A stretch of DNA of 64,000 nt from Hyphomonas sp. Mor2 (lineage in GTDB: Bacteria > Pseudomonadota > Alphaproteobacteria > Caulobacterales > Hyphomonadaceae). Below the pieces are notes generated by a model. The model had not been told where the DNA came from, searched no databases, and was given only the letters and a program-made list of their open reading frames with translations. The position numbers were made by a program, and so were the translations under genes. The stretch spans positions 3,564,092-3,628,091 of the forward strand of contig NZ_CP017718.1 of assembly GCF_001854405.1 (NCBI RefSeq). The letters are read 5' to 3'. Below, piece after piece: positions 1 through 8,174 of the stretch (position 1 is the stretch's first letter; each line of letters begins with the position of its first letter).

Positions 1-621
1 CTGGGGTCGATTGCAGCCTTGCCGGTAGAAGGCTCGCCCCTGGCCGCGGAGACCGATACACCCGCGCCCGACCGGTGCTGGCGGCGGGAGCTGGACTATT
101 GGGCGAATGAAATCCGGTCCAACGCGCGCGACCCGCAGCCTGTTGCCGAAGCCGCCATTCGCCATCTGGAGCGCCATCCGCCGCCGCCCGCGCAACGGCT
201 CTCGATCGTTCATGGCGACTATCGCACTGGCAATTACCTGCACGATGGCGAAGGCTCGATCACGGCCATTCTCGACTGGGAGATGGCGCATATTGGCGAT
301 CCATACGAAGATCTTGCCTGGGCGACGGATCTGCTTTGGTGCGGCAATGATCAGGAACGTGCGGCTGGCCTGTTGCCCTGGCCGGAGGCCATCGCGACCT
401 GGCAGGAGGCATCCGGCTGCACCTTTGATCCGGCCGCGTTCGAATGGTGGTCTTTGTTCGCGCACGTCAAGGCGCTGGGCATCTGGGTGACCTCGGAAAA
501 AGCCTTTGCCAACGGTGAGAATGATGACCCGATCCTCGCCTGGTCGGGCTGGTTTACCCATGCCGCGCACGAGCTGATGCTGGCCATGCGGCTCGGACCA
601 AAATATGGAGCAGGCACATGA
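1..621 (+). CDS. APH-family phosphotransferase, C-terminal part (5' end outside window)
   Basis: The reading frame is open to the left edge, so only the C-terminal ~206 residues are present. The segment HGDYRTGNYL is the catalytic Brenner motif (HxDxxxxN) of aminoglycoside/choline-kinase-like phosphotransferases, and DWEMAHIGDPYEDL supplies the DxD-like metal site. In alphaproteobacteria such genes are usually ACAD10/11-like small-molecule kinases linked to acyl-CoA metabolism rather than antibiotic resistance; that role is inferred. Its stop overlaps the next ATG (ATGA at 618-621), so the two genes are translationally coupled. The substrate cannot be told from the sequence. Confidence 0.85.
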   Translation: MGSIAALPVEGSPLAAETDTPAPDRCWRRELDYWANEIRSNARDPQPVAEAAIRHLERHPPPPAQRLSIVHGDYRTGNYLHDGEGSITAILDWEMAHIGDPYEDLAWATDLLWCGNDQERAAGLLPWPEAIATWQEASGCTFDPAAFEWWSLFAHVKALGIWVTSEKAFANGENDDPILAWSGWFTHAAHELMLAMRLGPKYGAGT

Positions 622-1046
622 GCGATATCGGCATGATCCTCGACCGGATCGGGCGAAAGCTCGTGACTGAAGTCGCGCCCAAGCTGGAAGGCGACTATTC
701 TGGCGGCCATGCTGGCATGAGCGGCCTGATGGCAGTCATGGCCGGCGAAGCCTGGGACGGCGCCGCGGACCGGCTGGCCAACGAGATTGCCGGGATCCGC
801 GGACTGCTTGCGCTTGCGGGGAAGACCGTGACCGTTGAGAAAAGTCCAAGCCTCAAAGTCTCTGACCTGAAGGCCGAGCGAGACGAGTTGGCGCGCTATC
901 TGATCACGCTGCAAATGTCGCTCGAGGCCCGCGACGATGAGGCGGCCAAGGACCTGAACGCCAAGATCTGGATGCACCTGATGGCCACCTCCATGGCGCG
1001 GATGCCAAGTCCGCCTGATTTTCCGGAGGCTGAAGAGTCTGCATAG
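618..1046 (+). CDS. small helical protein coupled to the phosphotransferase (DUF6285-like)
   Basis: A 142-residue protein predicted to be mostly alpha-helical, with no signal peptide or membrane segment. It starts inside the stop of the phosphotransferase gene (4-base overlap). Size, charge pattern and position resemble the DUF6285-type proteins that often sit beside APH-like kinases and acyl-CoA dehydrogenases; this is resemblance by context and I see no catalytic motif. A structural partner or accessory subunit of the upstream kinase is the simplest guess. The segment from residue ~70 to ~125 (SDLKAERDELARYLITLQ and onward) could form a helical hairpin. Confidence 0.7.
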   Translation: MSDIGMILDRIGRKLVTEVAPKLEGDYSGGHAGMSGLMAVMAGEAWDGAADRLANEIAGIRGLLALAGKTVTVEKSPSLKVSDLKAERDELARYLITLQMSLEARDDEAAKDLNAKIWMHLMATSMARMPSPPDFPEAEESA

Positions 1047-1196
1047 CCTGACCGGCGGCGCTGCAGCGCATCTCTCGTCTTTCCGCTCGAATCCGGGAAT
1101 ATGGCGTCTGTGTTCAACCAGCTGCAGGGGCCAGGGCTGGCGGGCGAAGGCCCTGATGTCTGGCCGGGAGAGGCAGCCAACAAGGGGAATTGAACC

Positions 1197-2057
1197 ATGT
1201 CAGATGAACCCACCGAAACGCCAGAAGCGGCACCAGAATCGCAGCCGGACGTGACCCAGGCCTGGAAAGCCACCCAGGATCAGAAATCAAAGGCCACACG
1301 TTTGCGCATCTTCGCTGCGATTGCCTGGGTCATAGCGATCGGCGCAGAGATTGCCGGTATAGTGATGCTGCTCCAGGGCCGGTTTGATACAGGCGGTCTA
1401 CCGATCCTGATCGGTCTGCTGGTGGCGATGGCCATCTTCGCGATTGCTGGCAACCTGATGTGGAAGAATGCCAACAAGCATGATCCGGCGAGCAAGGAAG
1501 ACGGGTTCAAGTTCTTCTTCCAGAACCAGCTCGGCGCGATCATTACGATGATTGCCTTCCTGCCGCTGCTCGCCCTGATCCTGATGGACAAGGACATGGA
1601 CCCGAAGAACAAGCAGATCGCTGGCGGCGTTGGCGCTGTTCTCGCCGTCATCGCGGTGCTGTTCGGCGTCAGCTACGACCCGCCATCGGTCGAGCAATAT
1701 ACCGAAGACATGAATGAGTGCGCCCGCCAGATCAATGCCGGGGAGCCAACCACAGCCTGTTCTCCGGAAGTGGCGCAGCAAGCCGAAGAGATTGCGCGCG
1801 ATGCTGAAGCCGTAGCGGACGCGACCCGCGATGCGGACAATCCAAATGGCCGCGACGTGGTGTACTGGATTGCGCCGCCGGATGGCGAGAAACATGACTC
1901 TCCGCGGGTCTTCCACCTGTGCGAAGATGTCAGCCCATTGCGCGACAAGGATGTGGTCAGCGGCAGCGTCGCTGAAGCCTACAAGCAGAACGCCAAGCGC
2001 ATCACCAAACAGCTCACCATGGAACAGAACCAGTGCGGGTTTGAGGTGGCGGAGTAG
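1197..2057 (+). CDS. four-helix membrane protein of unknown function
   Basis: I do not recognise this 286-residue protein. After a polar, acidic N-terminus (~35 residues) it has four hydrophobic segments at about 38-60, 68-89, 110-130 and 140-160. A ~125-residue soluble C-terminal tail follows with three cysteines (in MNECARQ, TTACSPE and HLCEDV) plus a fourth near the end (NQCGFEV); paired cysteines suggest disulfides if the tail is periplasmic. GGGGAA about 7 bases upstream supports the ATG. It is the last plus-strand gene before a convergent PhoX gene and stands alone. Confidence 0.75.
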   Translation: MSDEPTETPEAAPESQPDVTQAWKATQDQKSKATRLRIFAAIAWVIAIGAEIAGIVMLLQGRFDTGGLPILIGLLVAMAIFAIAGNLMWKNANKHDPASKEDGFKFFFQNQLGAIITMIAFLPLLALILMDKDMDPKNKQIAGGVGAVLAVIAVLFGVSYDPPSVEQYTEDMNECARQINAGEPTTACSPEVAQQAEEIARDAEAVADATRDADNPNGRDVVYWIAPPDGEKHDSPRVFHLCEDVSPLRDKDVVSGSVAEAYKQNAKRITKQLTMEQNQCGFEVAE

Positions 2058-2094
2058 GGGACTGAAGCCCTCAATCGCATCCGAAGATGACGCT

Positions 2095-2115
2095 CTGCCC
2101 AGCTTGTCTGGGCAG
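2095..2115. other. hairpin in the convergent gap 2058-2252
   Basis: Perfect 8-bp inverted repeat CTGCCCAG / CTGGGCAG with a 5-base loop, just after the orphan membrane-protein gene. No U-tract follows on either strand, so a classical intrinsic terminator is not supported. With the hairpin at 2194-2214 it may act as a bidirectional 3' end or belong to a dispersed intergenic repeat. Confidence 0.4.
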
Positions 2116-2193
2116 CCCATCACCCAATGGCGGGGCCAGGACCGGGAGCGTAAACATCTCTCCCGATTCAGGTTTCGGCTTGAACATGATGGG

Positions 2194-2214
2194 CCCCACG
2201 GACGAGCCGTGGGG
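2194..2214. other. second hairpin in the convergent gap 2058-2252
   Basis: Perfect 8-bp arms CCCCACGG / CCGTGGGG around a 5-base loop, 40 bases from the PhoX stop codon. There is no T-run on either side. It is a candidate 3'-end structure for the minus-strand PhoX gene or the plus-strand membrane-protein gene. Confidence 0.4.
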
Positions 2215-2252
2215 AGCGCTTGGAAGAAATTGTCGGTCCGTTTGCGTCGACC

Positions 2253-3596
2253 CTAAGCCGCCCAGGGCCCGGTAATTGCCAGGGTCCGGGTCGGCGCGTA
2301 AGCGTTTACGAACATCCATTTGCCGTCCGGAGAGAAACAGGCTCCGGCCAGTTCCGTCTGCAGGATGAGCCGGCCAAAATCATACGGCTCACCGGTTGGC
2401 GTGATGCCGCGCAGGTGATTGTCGACCACGTCTGTATACTGGTCCTCGCAGACAATCAGATGTCCGTTCGGCGCGACACAGAGATTGTCGCCATAATCGA
2501 ACTGATCCTTGCTTTCGCTTTCGAAGAACAGCTCCACCGTATCCGGGCCTTGTCCGCGGCCGGGGACCAGGCGGAAGATCTGGCCGAGCTGCTTGGCCCC
2601 GCCACTGGTCGAACAGAAATAGAGATCGTCATCGCCCATATGGATGCCTTCACCGCGGGCAATCAGGGCGGCGCCCTTGGCTGCGGCGCGCAGGCGCAGA
2701 TCGTCCTGCGGGGCCTCGACATCGTCCATGTCGACCCAGCTGACCGCAAAGGACTGACCGACAGACATGGTCGATCCCTCCCAATTGCGCGTGTCGGTCA
2801 GGCCTTCAACCACCATGGCCTGCAGACGCCCGCCGTCTGACAGCTTGCCTGGCGTGGTCGGAAGGAAGCGATAGAGGACGCCGTCATCGCGGTCCTCGGT
2901 CTGGTAGACATAACCGGTTTCCGGATCGACGCAGGCAGCTTCGTGATTGAACCGGCCCATAGCGCGCAGCGGCTCGGCCTTGACCAGTCCATCCGCATTG
3001 CCGGGCACTTCGAAGACCCAGCCATGATTGACGGCCAGCCCGTCCCCCCAGCGTTGACCGGGTCCGGTCGGGGCTTCCTCGCAGGTCAGCCAGCTGCCCC
3101 AGGGCGTGATGCCACCGGAACAGTTGCGGATCGTGCCGCCGAGCGAGCGAAATTCGCGTTTGATCGCCAGCGTGTCGGCATCCAACACGATGTTCGTGGT
3201 GCCACCTGGAACGATGTTGCCATTATGCGTGCCGAACCCGTGTGCGATCGGGCCGCCTGTGTCGTCGCTGGGCACCAGCTCATGATTGCGCACCAGCACG
3301 ATTTCACCATTGCCGAGATCGAGACACCCCATGCCATCAGCCTTGTCCGGTACCGTCCCGCCATCCGTCATTGCATCCCCGAGGCTGGAGATCAGGCGAT
3401 AGGAAAACCCTTCCGGCAGGTCGAGCAGACCGTTCGGATCGGGAATGAGGGGGCCATAGCCGGAAAAGGACGCGTCGCTGAACGCAGCGCCGCTCGGAGT
3501 GGCTCCGCGGGCCACACAGCCGCTGGCGATCAGGGCCGCAAAGGCCGTGCTTGTCGCAGACAGAAACTGGCGGCGATTCTGGGTGGGCGCAGTCAT
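2253..3596 (-). CDS. PhoX/DUF839-family protein, Tat-exported
   Basis: A 447-residue protein of the PhoX (DUF839) family, which includes Ca/Fe-dependent alkaline phosphatases with a beta-propeller fold. Family landmarks are LVRNHELVP, GTIRNCSGGITPWGSW, FNHEAACVDPETGYVYQTED and GIHMGDDDLYFCSTSGG. The N-terminus has a twin-arginine signal (NRRQFLSAT, residues 7-15) and a cysteine in LIASGC that could be lipidated. I chose the ATG at 3596 because AAGGAG lies ~8 bases upstream; an upstream in-frame start at 3629 would spoil the Tat signal. Phosphatase activity is a family inference, and many DUF839 proteins are uncharacterised. It lies 85 bases downstream of the DUF3299 gene on the same strand. 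Confidence 0.88.
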   Translation of the reverse strand: MTAPTQNRRQFLSATSTAFAALIASGCVARGATPSGAAFSDASFSGYGPLIPDPNGLLDLPEGFSYRLISSLGDAMTDGGTVPDKADGMGCLDLGNGEIVLVRNHELVPSDDTGGPIAHGFGTHNGNIVPGGTTNIVLDADTLAIKREFRSLGGTIRNCSGGITPWGSWLTCEEAPTGPGQRWGDGLAVNHGWVFEVPGNADGLVKAEPLRAMGRFNHEAACVDPETGYVYQTEDRDDGVLYRFLPTTPGKLSDGGRLQAMVVEGLTDTRNWEGSTMSVGQSFAVSWVDMDDVEAPQDDLRLRAAAKGAALIARGEGIHMGDDDLYFCSTSGGAKQLGQIFRLVPGRGQGPDTVELFFESESKDQFDYGDNLCVAPNGHLIVCEDQYTDVVDNHLRGITPTGEPYDFGRLILQTELAGACFSPDGKWMFVNAYAPTRTLAITGPWAA

Positions 3597-3681
3597 CGTG
3601 CGGCTCCTTCTCATATTTGAAAACGCCATCTCGGCGTTCAGGTCCCTGATCTCTAATCTCTAGACCGGAAGTATAACAGAT

Positions 3682-4488
3682 TTAATGTGTCAAATAGGGC
3701 TCGATGCTGTCCATTTTCAGCGCATAGGCCGCATCGCCCAGTTCATTCTCGACCTGTTCGGTCTCGATTGTACCCTCCAACCAGTAAGGGGCCCAGATAT
3801 CCTCAATCTTCACGGCGGGATCGGCCCGCACGAAGATGATCTGATTGGGCGGCGGCGGCGGTGTGTGAATGCAGGCGCCCATATAGGGCACGAATAAAAG
3901 CTCGGTATGGCGCGCTTTCGAATCGAAATCGAAGGGGACGACATAGCCGGGAATACGCACCAGCTCCCCATCCAGCTCCGTGACGGTATCGAACGTGCCG
4001 AGCTGCGGCATGAAATCAAGCTCGGAGCCTTCTTCAATCTTCGCATAGGGATCGCCGGCATCCATCAGAGTCGTTGTGTTGGCGGCATATCTCTGGTCCA
4101 GCATGGCGTAGAATTCCTCATACTCGCGTATCAGGTCTTCTTCGCTGCCTTCCGGCATCAGATCTTCCCACATCAGGGTCAGCGCTTCACCGTCCTCGAT
4201 GCCCCAATAGACGGTCTTTTTGGGCGCGCCTGTCTCAGAGGACGGCGCGGCTGATTCCGCCGCCGGTTCTGCTGGCGCCTCATTGTTATCGCGTGCAGCG
4301 TTTTCACGGGCAGAAGGGTATTCGAACTCAACGGTCTTGGCCCCTTCGGGCAAGGGCGGAGGCGCGGTTTGGTCTGAGGGCGTGTCGCTGGCCCCGCAGG
4401 CGGCGAGGATCAGGGCGGCCATGGCCCCGATCCAGGTCTTTGCGGTCGCCCCCCGGCAGCGCCGTTGGCGCGAATCATCTGCAGTCAT
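3682..4488 (-). CDS. DUF3299 lipoprotein
   Basis: A 268-residue predicted lipoprotein: hydrophobic signal followed by LILAAC (lipobox), then a Pro/Ala/Glu-rich linker to about residue 90. The C-terminal half carries the DUF3299 signature: GYVVPFDFD, then LLFVPYMGACIHTPPPPPNQ, whose conserved Cys and His suggest metal or thiol chemistry. DUF3299 proteins occur in zinc-regulated gene clusters (for example beside the Vibrio Zrg transporter, from memory). Here the gene overlaps the upstream DUF1826 gene by 4 bases (ATGA), so the pair is one operon. The likely location is the periplasmic face of a membrane; the function is unproven. Confidence 0.85.
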   Translation of the reverse strand: MTADDSRQRRCRGATAKTWIGAMAALILAACGASDTPSDQTAPPPLPEGAKTVEFEYPSARENAARDNNEAPAEPAAESAAPSSETGAPKKTVYWGIEDGEALTLMWEDLMPEGSEEDLIREYEEFYAMLDQRYAANTTTLMDAGDPYAKIEEGSELDFMPQLGTFDTVTELDGELVRIPGYVVPFDFDSKARHTELLFVPYMGACIHTPPPPPNQIIFVRADPAVKIEDIWAPYWLEGTIETEQVENELGDAAYALKMDSIEPYLTH

Positions 4489-5180
4489 TTGGCGGGTTCG
4501 GCCTCGGATTGGGGATAGAGTTGATCGTGCAGGGCATAATACTCATCCGGCGCGCAGCCCTCAAGCACCATGACCAGACGCACCGTCCCGGTTCCGGCAA
4601 TTGGCGGCGAGCGATGATGTAGTTGCAGCTCGCCCGGCCCAGGCCAAAGTTTGCCTTTCAGCAGGATCGGCGCCCCGGTCAGAACGCGCTGCGGAGCCTC
4701 CGTTGGCAGGTGTGCGAGGCTCAATTCCGTCCCCGGCCCCAAATAGGTGCAGATCAGGCGGGCGGTGACATTATCAATGTGAAATTTCGAGCAGGCATTG
4801 TCGAAAACAGGCTCAAATCGCAGCCGCACCTTGGCGGTTCCGGCGAGATCTCGAACGCAATGAGCCAGCCGTTCAGCGTCCTCCGCGAGCCAGGTGAGGG
4901 CGGGCGAAGCAGCCATGCCCGCGCCTGCAAACATGTCCGTCAGACAGGCCGCGACGGCGTCCGGAGACAGAACATACCGCCCGCTCGGCCAGCGCTCCGG
5001 GGGAAACTGGCTGAGCCAGTCGATCACGCTTGCGGGCGTGGCCCGGGTCCAGATCGCAGCGTCTATATCGGGTTGATCCAAGGCGCCCGCAAGCGCGCAA
5101 GGCGCGGCGACCGAGAGGAGCGGCAAATCCTCCTGAAGCCGGTCATCATTCGTCGATATTGCGGGATCCATGGTCAACAT
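4485..5180 (-). CDS. DUF1826 protein (putative zinc homeostasis)
   Basis: A 231-residue cytosolic protein. The core CSKFHIDNVTARLICTYLGP (residues 130-149) and the late HH pair near residue 187 are typical of DUF1826, whose genes are commonly Zur-regulated and found with CobW-type zinc metallochaperones. Conserved Cys/His residues fit metal binding. It is first in a two-gene minus-strand operon with the DUF3299 lipoprotein. The ATG at 5180 is preceded by AGGAAAA ~10 bases upstream; an alternative ATG lies at 5171. A Zur-like half palindrome lies ~75 bases upstream. The zinc role is inferred from family context. Confidence 0.8.
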   Translation of the reverse strand: MLTMDPAISTNDDRLQEDLPLLSVAAPCALAGALDQPDIDAAIWTRATPASVIDWLSQFPPERWPSGRYVLSPDAVAACLTDMFAGAGMAASPALTWLAEDAERLAHCVRDLAGTAKVRLRFEPVFDNACSKFHIDNVTARLICTYLGPGTELSLAHLPTEAPQRVLTGAPILLKGKLWPGPGELQLHHRSPPIAGTGTVRLVMVLEGCAPDEYYALHDQLYPQSEAEPAK

Positions 5181-5254
5181 AATGGCCGGTTTTCCTGTGC
5201 TTCGCGCCAGGCGGGAACTTGCCGTGACGCGTCGGAAAAGTCGACCTTAAAGTT

Positions 5255-5270
5255 ATGTTATATCATCAAG
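5255..5270 (-). promoter_or_regulatory. possible Zur-box-like site
   Basis: ATGTTATATCATCA lies 75-90 bases upstream of the DUF1826 start. Its left half matches the alphaproteobacterial Zur box (TGTTATA-N-TATAACA) well and its right half poorly, about 11 of 14 positions by eye. It is supported mainly by the DUF1826/DUF3299 context. Confidence 0.35.
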
Positions 5271-5295
5271 ACTCTGATCTTTGAATCGGTCCCCA

Positions 5296-6423
5296 TCAAA
5301 GTCGCGCGTCCACCACCCGATTGAACGCATCCAGAGCGCCCTCGAAGCGGCCAAAAATCATATCCGAATTGGCGCCTGAGCTGAGCGTCGATTGAATGCT
5401 CTCCCCGATGACGAAATCCTCGTCCAGCGTGACCCGCGTGATTTCGTGATTGCGGGCCCAATGCTCGGTGTTTTCAGCCTCTTCCTTCGGAACAAGGGTC
5501 GACATGCGCACGCGTGTTTCGCCGGCGGAGAGGGCTTCCTGATTGATCCAGGCAATATGGTCCTTCTGAACCAGCAGCGCCGTGTTCGGGAACAGGGTGT
5601 AGAGCACCTGGGCATGATCGCGCAGACGCCAGTCTTCCCGCGTCTCCGGCGACAGGTTCGCCATGCTGGTGCGCATCAGGATGGAACGCATGTGCGGGCC
5701 AAACATGCGATAGGTGGAGAGATTATCCTCGAAATGCGGGCCAATCGTGGTGCGGTGCGCGACCTTGAAATGATAGGCCTCGATGCCGCCCTCGACCAGG
5801 ATTTTCCAATTGGCCGCATGGATCGGGGCATCCTGAGAGGCGACGACCATATGCTCCAGATCCAGCGCCGCGAGGTCCGGGGCGATCTCGGCCAGGTGCG
5901 TGTCGAGGTCGATCGCGCCTTCCTCGTCCGCGGTCACCCAGATGAAGCCGAACCGTTCTTCACAGGTCAGGCGTTTGAGGCTGAGCTCGGCTTTCTCGAG
6001 GCCTTCAAAGCCATTGTCGAAATGCGGCGCCGCAATCAGCTCGCCCGTATTGGCATAGGTCCAGGCATGATAGGGGCAGGAAAAGCGGTGCTTGCAGCCA
6101 GCTTCATCATCGACCAGGCGCGTGCCGCGATGGCGACAGGCATTCAGGAAAGCGTTCACGGCCCCGGACTTGTCCCGTGTCAGCAAGACAGGCAGGCCGG
6201 CCACGTCCCGGCGAATGAAATCGCCTGGCTTTTCAAGCTCGCTTGCATGCGCTGCGATCATCGGAGTCTTGCGGAAAATTTGCGCCTGCTCGGCGGCAAA
6301 GCGCGCGTCCGAGACATAATGTGAGACCGGATTCCGGGTCACCGCTTCATCGAGATAATGCGTCTTGTCCGCCTTCAGGGCGAGCAATTCGTCGATCAGT
6401 TCCAATTCGGTGTCCCGGTTCAT
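5296..6423 (-). CDS. Rieske [2Fe-2S] aromatic-ring-hydroxylating oxygenase, alpha subunit
   Basis: A 375-residue oxygenase large subunit. The N-terminal Rieske domain shows CRHRG and, 17 residues on, CPYHAW (CxH...CxxH ligands). The catalytic domain has the mononuclear iron pattern EAYHFKVAHRT (His-x4-His). I placed the start at 6423 because TGGAGG lies ~7 bases upstream; an upstream extension to 6549 would run through the operator region. No beta subunit or ferredoxin gene is adjacent, as in many single-component-type relatives acting on quaternary ammonium or aromatic substrates. It is divergent from a TetR gene, with two operators between them, so it is probably the repressor's target. The substrate is unknown. 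Confidence 0.9.
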   Translation of the reverse strand: MNRDTELELIDELLALKADKTHYLDEAVTRNPVSHYVSDARFAAEQAQIFRKTPMIAAHASELEKPGDFIRRDVAGLPVLLTRDKSGAVNAFLNACRHRGTRLVDDEAGCKHRFSCPYHAWTYANTGELIAAPHFDNGFEGLEKAELSLKRLTCEERFGFIWVTADEEGAIDLDTHLAEIAPDLAALDLEHMVVASQDAPIHAANWKILVEGGIEAYHFKVAHRTTIGPHFEDNLSTYRMFGPHMRSILMRTSMANLSPETREDWRLRDHAQVLYTLFPNTALLVQKDHIAWINQEALSAGETRVRMSTLVPKEEAENTEHWARNHEITRVTLDEDFVIGESIQSTLSSGANSDMIFGRFEGALDAFNRVVDARL

Positions 6424-6447
6424 ATCGGCCTCCACAAGATATTTAAA

Positions 6448-6465
6448 ACTTACCGCTTGGTAAGT
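6448..6465. promoter_or_regulatory. TetR operator 1
   Basis: Palindrome ACTTACC-GCTT-GGTAAGT with perfect 7-base arms between the divergent Rieske and TetR genes. The ACTTACC half-site is shared with the second operator 24 bases to the right (centre to centre). Together they cover the likely promoters of both genes. Confidence 0.75.
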
Positions 6466-6471
6466 ATCAAT

Positions 6472-6489
6472 ACTTACCGTATGGTAGGT
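6472..6489. promoter_or_regulatory. TetR operator 2
   Basis: ACTTACC-GTAT-GGTAGGT: same half-sites as operator 1 with a single mismatch in the right arm. It lies 25 bases before the TetR ATG, suggesting autorepression. The 24-bp offset places both operators close to the same helix face. Confidence 0.7.
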
Positions 6490-6514
6490 TGTCAAGTCGA
6501 AGAGTGAGACAGCC

Positions 6515-7120
6515 ATGGCGCGGGTCACGCGGGAAGAATATCTGGACACGGCAGAGCGCCTGTTCGCGGAGCGCGGTTTTTATGGCGTCTCCATCGCCGC
6601 CATCGCCGCGGAACTGGGGCTGACCAAGCAGGCGCTGCTGCATCATTTCGGCAATAAGGAGAAGCTCTATGGCGAAGTGCTGCGGCGCATCTCGGAACGG
6701 TTTCAGACCCTGTCTGGTCGGCGAGATGACCGTGCCACCGATCCAGTAGACGCCTTGCGCGGGTTCATGCTCAACCTGCACGATTCGGTCCGGACCTATC
6801 CCGATCAGAGCCGCCTGTTGATGCGCGAGTTGCTGGACAACAATCAGCGCGCAGCGTCCGCCGGGACCTGGTATCTGAAGCCCTTTCTGGAAAACCTGAT
6901 CAAGATGATCCAGGCCCTGCCGGGGTGGCAAGGCGCCGGAGATGCCCAGGCGCTCGCCGCTGGCTACCAGCTGCTCGGCGCGATCAATTATTATTCGATC
7001 TCACAGCCAACCCTGACCGGAATTTTCGGCGAAGACGCGTATGTACAGCTCGAGGCGCGTTTTCCGGATCAGCTCCGCGCGTTGATTGACGCCGTGATCG
7101 CTGCAGGACCGCCACGCTAA
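6515..7120 (+). CDS. TetR/AcrR-family transcriptional regulator
   Basis: A 201-residue repressor. The N-terminal helix-turn-helix spans about residues 5-50 (ERGFYGVSIAAIAAELGLTKQALLHHFGNKEKLY). The C-terminal two thirds is the ligand-binding helical domain. Two palindromic operators lie immediately upstream, between this gene and the divergent Rieske oxygenase, so it most likely represses both and responds to the oxygenase substrate. Its TAA stop interlocks with the stop of the convergent epimerase gene (CTAA, 7117-7120). Confidence 0.92.
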   Translation: MARVTREEYLDTAERLFAERGFYGVSIAAIAAELGLTKQALLHHFGNKEKLYGEVLRRISERFQTLSGRRDDRATDPVDALRGFMLNLHDSVRTYPDQSRLLMRELLDNNQRAASAGTWYLKPFLENLIKMIQALPGWQGAGDAQALAAGYQLLGAINYYSISQPTLTGIFGEDAYVQLEARFPDQLRALIDAVIAAGPPR

Positions 7121-8094
7121 CCCCACAGCTCGCGGCTGGGCGGCGAGACAACACCGTCATAGTAGCGCAGCTTGTGTGGCACGTCCTGTTCGAGCCAGAG
7201 GGGGCCATCGAGGTCGATCAGGTCCGCTGTCTGCCCCAGCAGGATTGCGGGTGCCATACTGATCGATCCTGCCACCATACAGCCCACCATTGTGCCCAGG
7301 CCGCAGCGTTTGGCTTCCTTCATCATCCGCATCGCCTCGGTCAGGCCGCCCGCCTTGTCGAGCTTGATATTGACCGCATCATATTTCTTGGCGAGCCCTT
7401 GCAAGTCACCGCGCGTATGCACGCTTTCGTCGGCGCAAATCGCGACATGGCCAGGGCGGCGGGTCAGCGCGCCATCCTGGTCGACAGGAAAGGGTTGTTC
7501 GATCAGGACGACGCCAAGATCAGCGGCCCGCTGCGCCAGGATCGGGAACTCATCCACATCGAGCCCCTCATTGCCATCCAGCACCAGTTTCGCGTCCGGG
7601 CGCGCGCGGCGCACGGCTTCGACGCGGGTCAGATCGTCTGGCCCACCCAGCTTCAGCTTGAGGATTTTCGCATGCGTTGCCTTGGCGGCCCCCGCCATCG
7701 TGTCCGGTTCATCCAGGCTGATCGTCATGGTTGTCGGCAGCGGTTTCGGCTCCGGCAGCTCGGCCAGTTCCCAGACGGGCGTTCCGGTCAGCTTCGATTC
7801 CAGGTCCCAGAGCGCGCAATCAACGGCGCATTTGGCGGCGCCGGCGGGCAGGCGTTTTTGCAAGTCGAGGCGGGTCAATCCCTCCTCAATCTCGCGTTCG
7901 AGCCCGGACAATTGCGCCACCACACTGACCCGGCTTTCCTGATAACGCGCATAGGGAACGCACTCGCCGCGGCCGGTATGACCATCCTGCGTGATCTCGA
8001 CGAGCACCGTCTCCGCGGTCGATTTCGACCCGCGTGAGATTGCAAACGCCGCTTTTAGCGGCGAAGATATAGGCGTGATGGTCATTTTGCGCAT
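7117..8094 (-). CDS. enolase-superfamily dipeptide epimerase / N-acetyl-D-Glu racemase-like (DgcA type)
   Basis: A 325-residue member of the enolase superfamily (muconate-lactonizing subgroup). Visible landmarks are RGECVPYARY near the N-terminus, the catalytic LKLKLGG strand (KxK), the metal ligands in LVLDGNEG, EQPF and CADES, and the second catalytic lysine in NIKLDKAGGL. Family enzymes epimerise L-Ala-D/L-Glu dipeptides from peptidoglycan turnover or racemise N-acetyl-glutamate; which one applies here cannot be told by eye. It is monocistronic, and its stop codon interlocks with that of the convergent TetR gene. The start has no strong Shine-Dalgarno; ATG at 8085 is an alternative. Confidence 0.85.
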   Translation of the reverse strand: MRKMTITPISSPLKAAFAISRGSKSTAETVLVEITQDGHTGRGECVPYARYQESRVSVVAQLSGLEREIEEGLTRLDLQKRLPAGAAKCAVDCALWDLESKLTGTPVWELAELPEPKPLPTTMTISLDEPDTMAGAAKATHAKILKLKLGGPDDLTRVEAVRRARPDAKLVLDGNEGLDVDEFPILAQRAADLGVVLIEQPFPVDQDGALTRRPGHVAICADESVHTRGDLQGLAKKYDAVNIKLDKAGGLTEAMRMMKEAKRCGLGTMVGCMVAGSISMAPAILLGQTADLIDLDGPLWLEQDVPHKLRYYDGVVSPPSRELWG

Positions 8095-8174
8095 GTCTGA
8101 AGTCTTTGCTGGATTGGTAAAATTTCAATGACGCATTGGAGGCCGTCTTAAAGGCTGCGGGGTTAAGGTAAATA

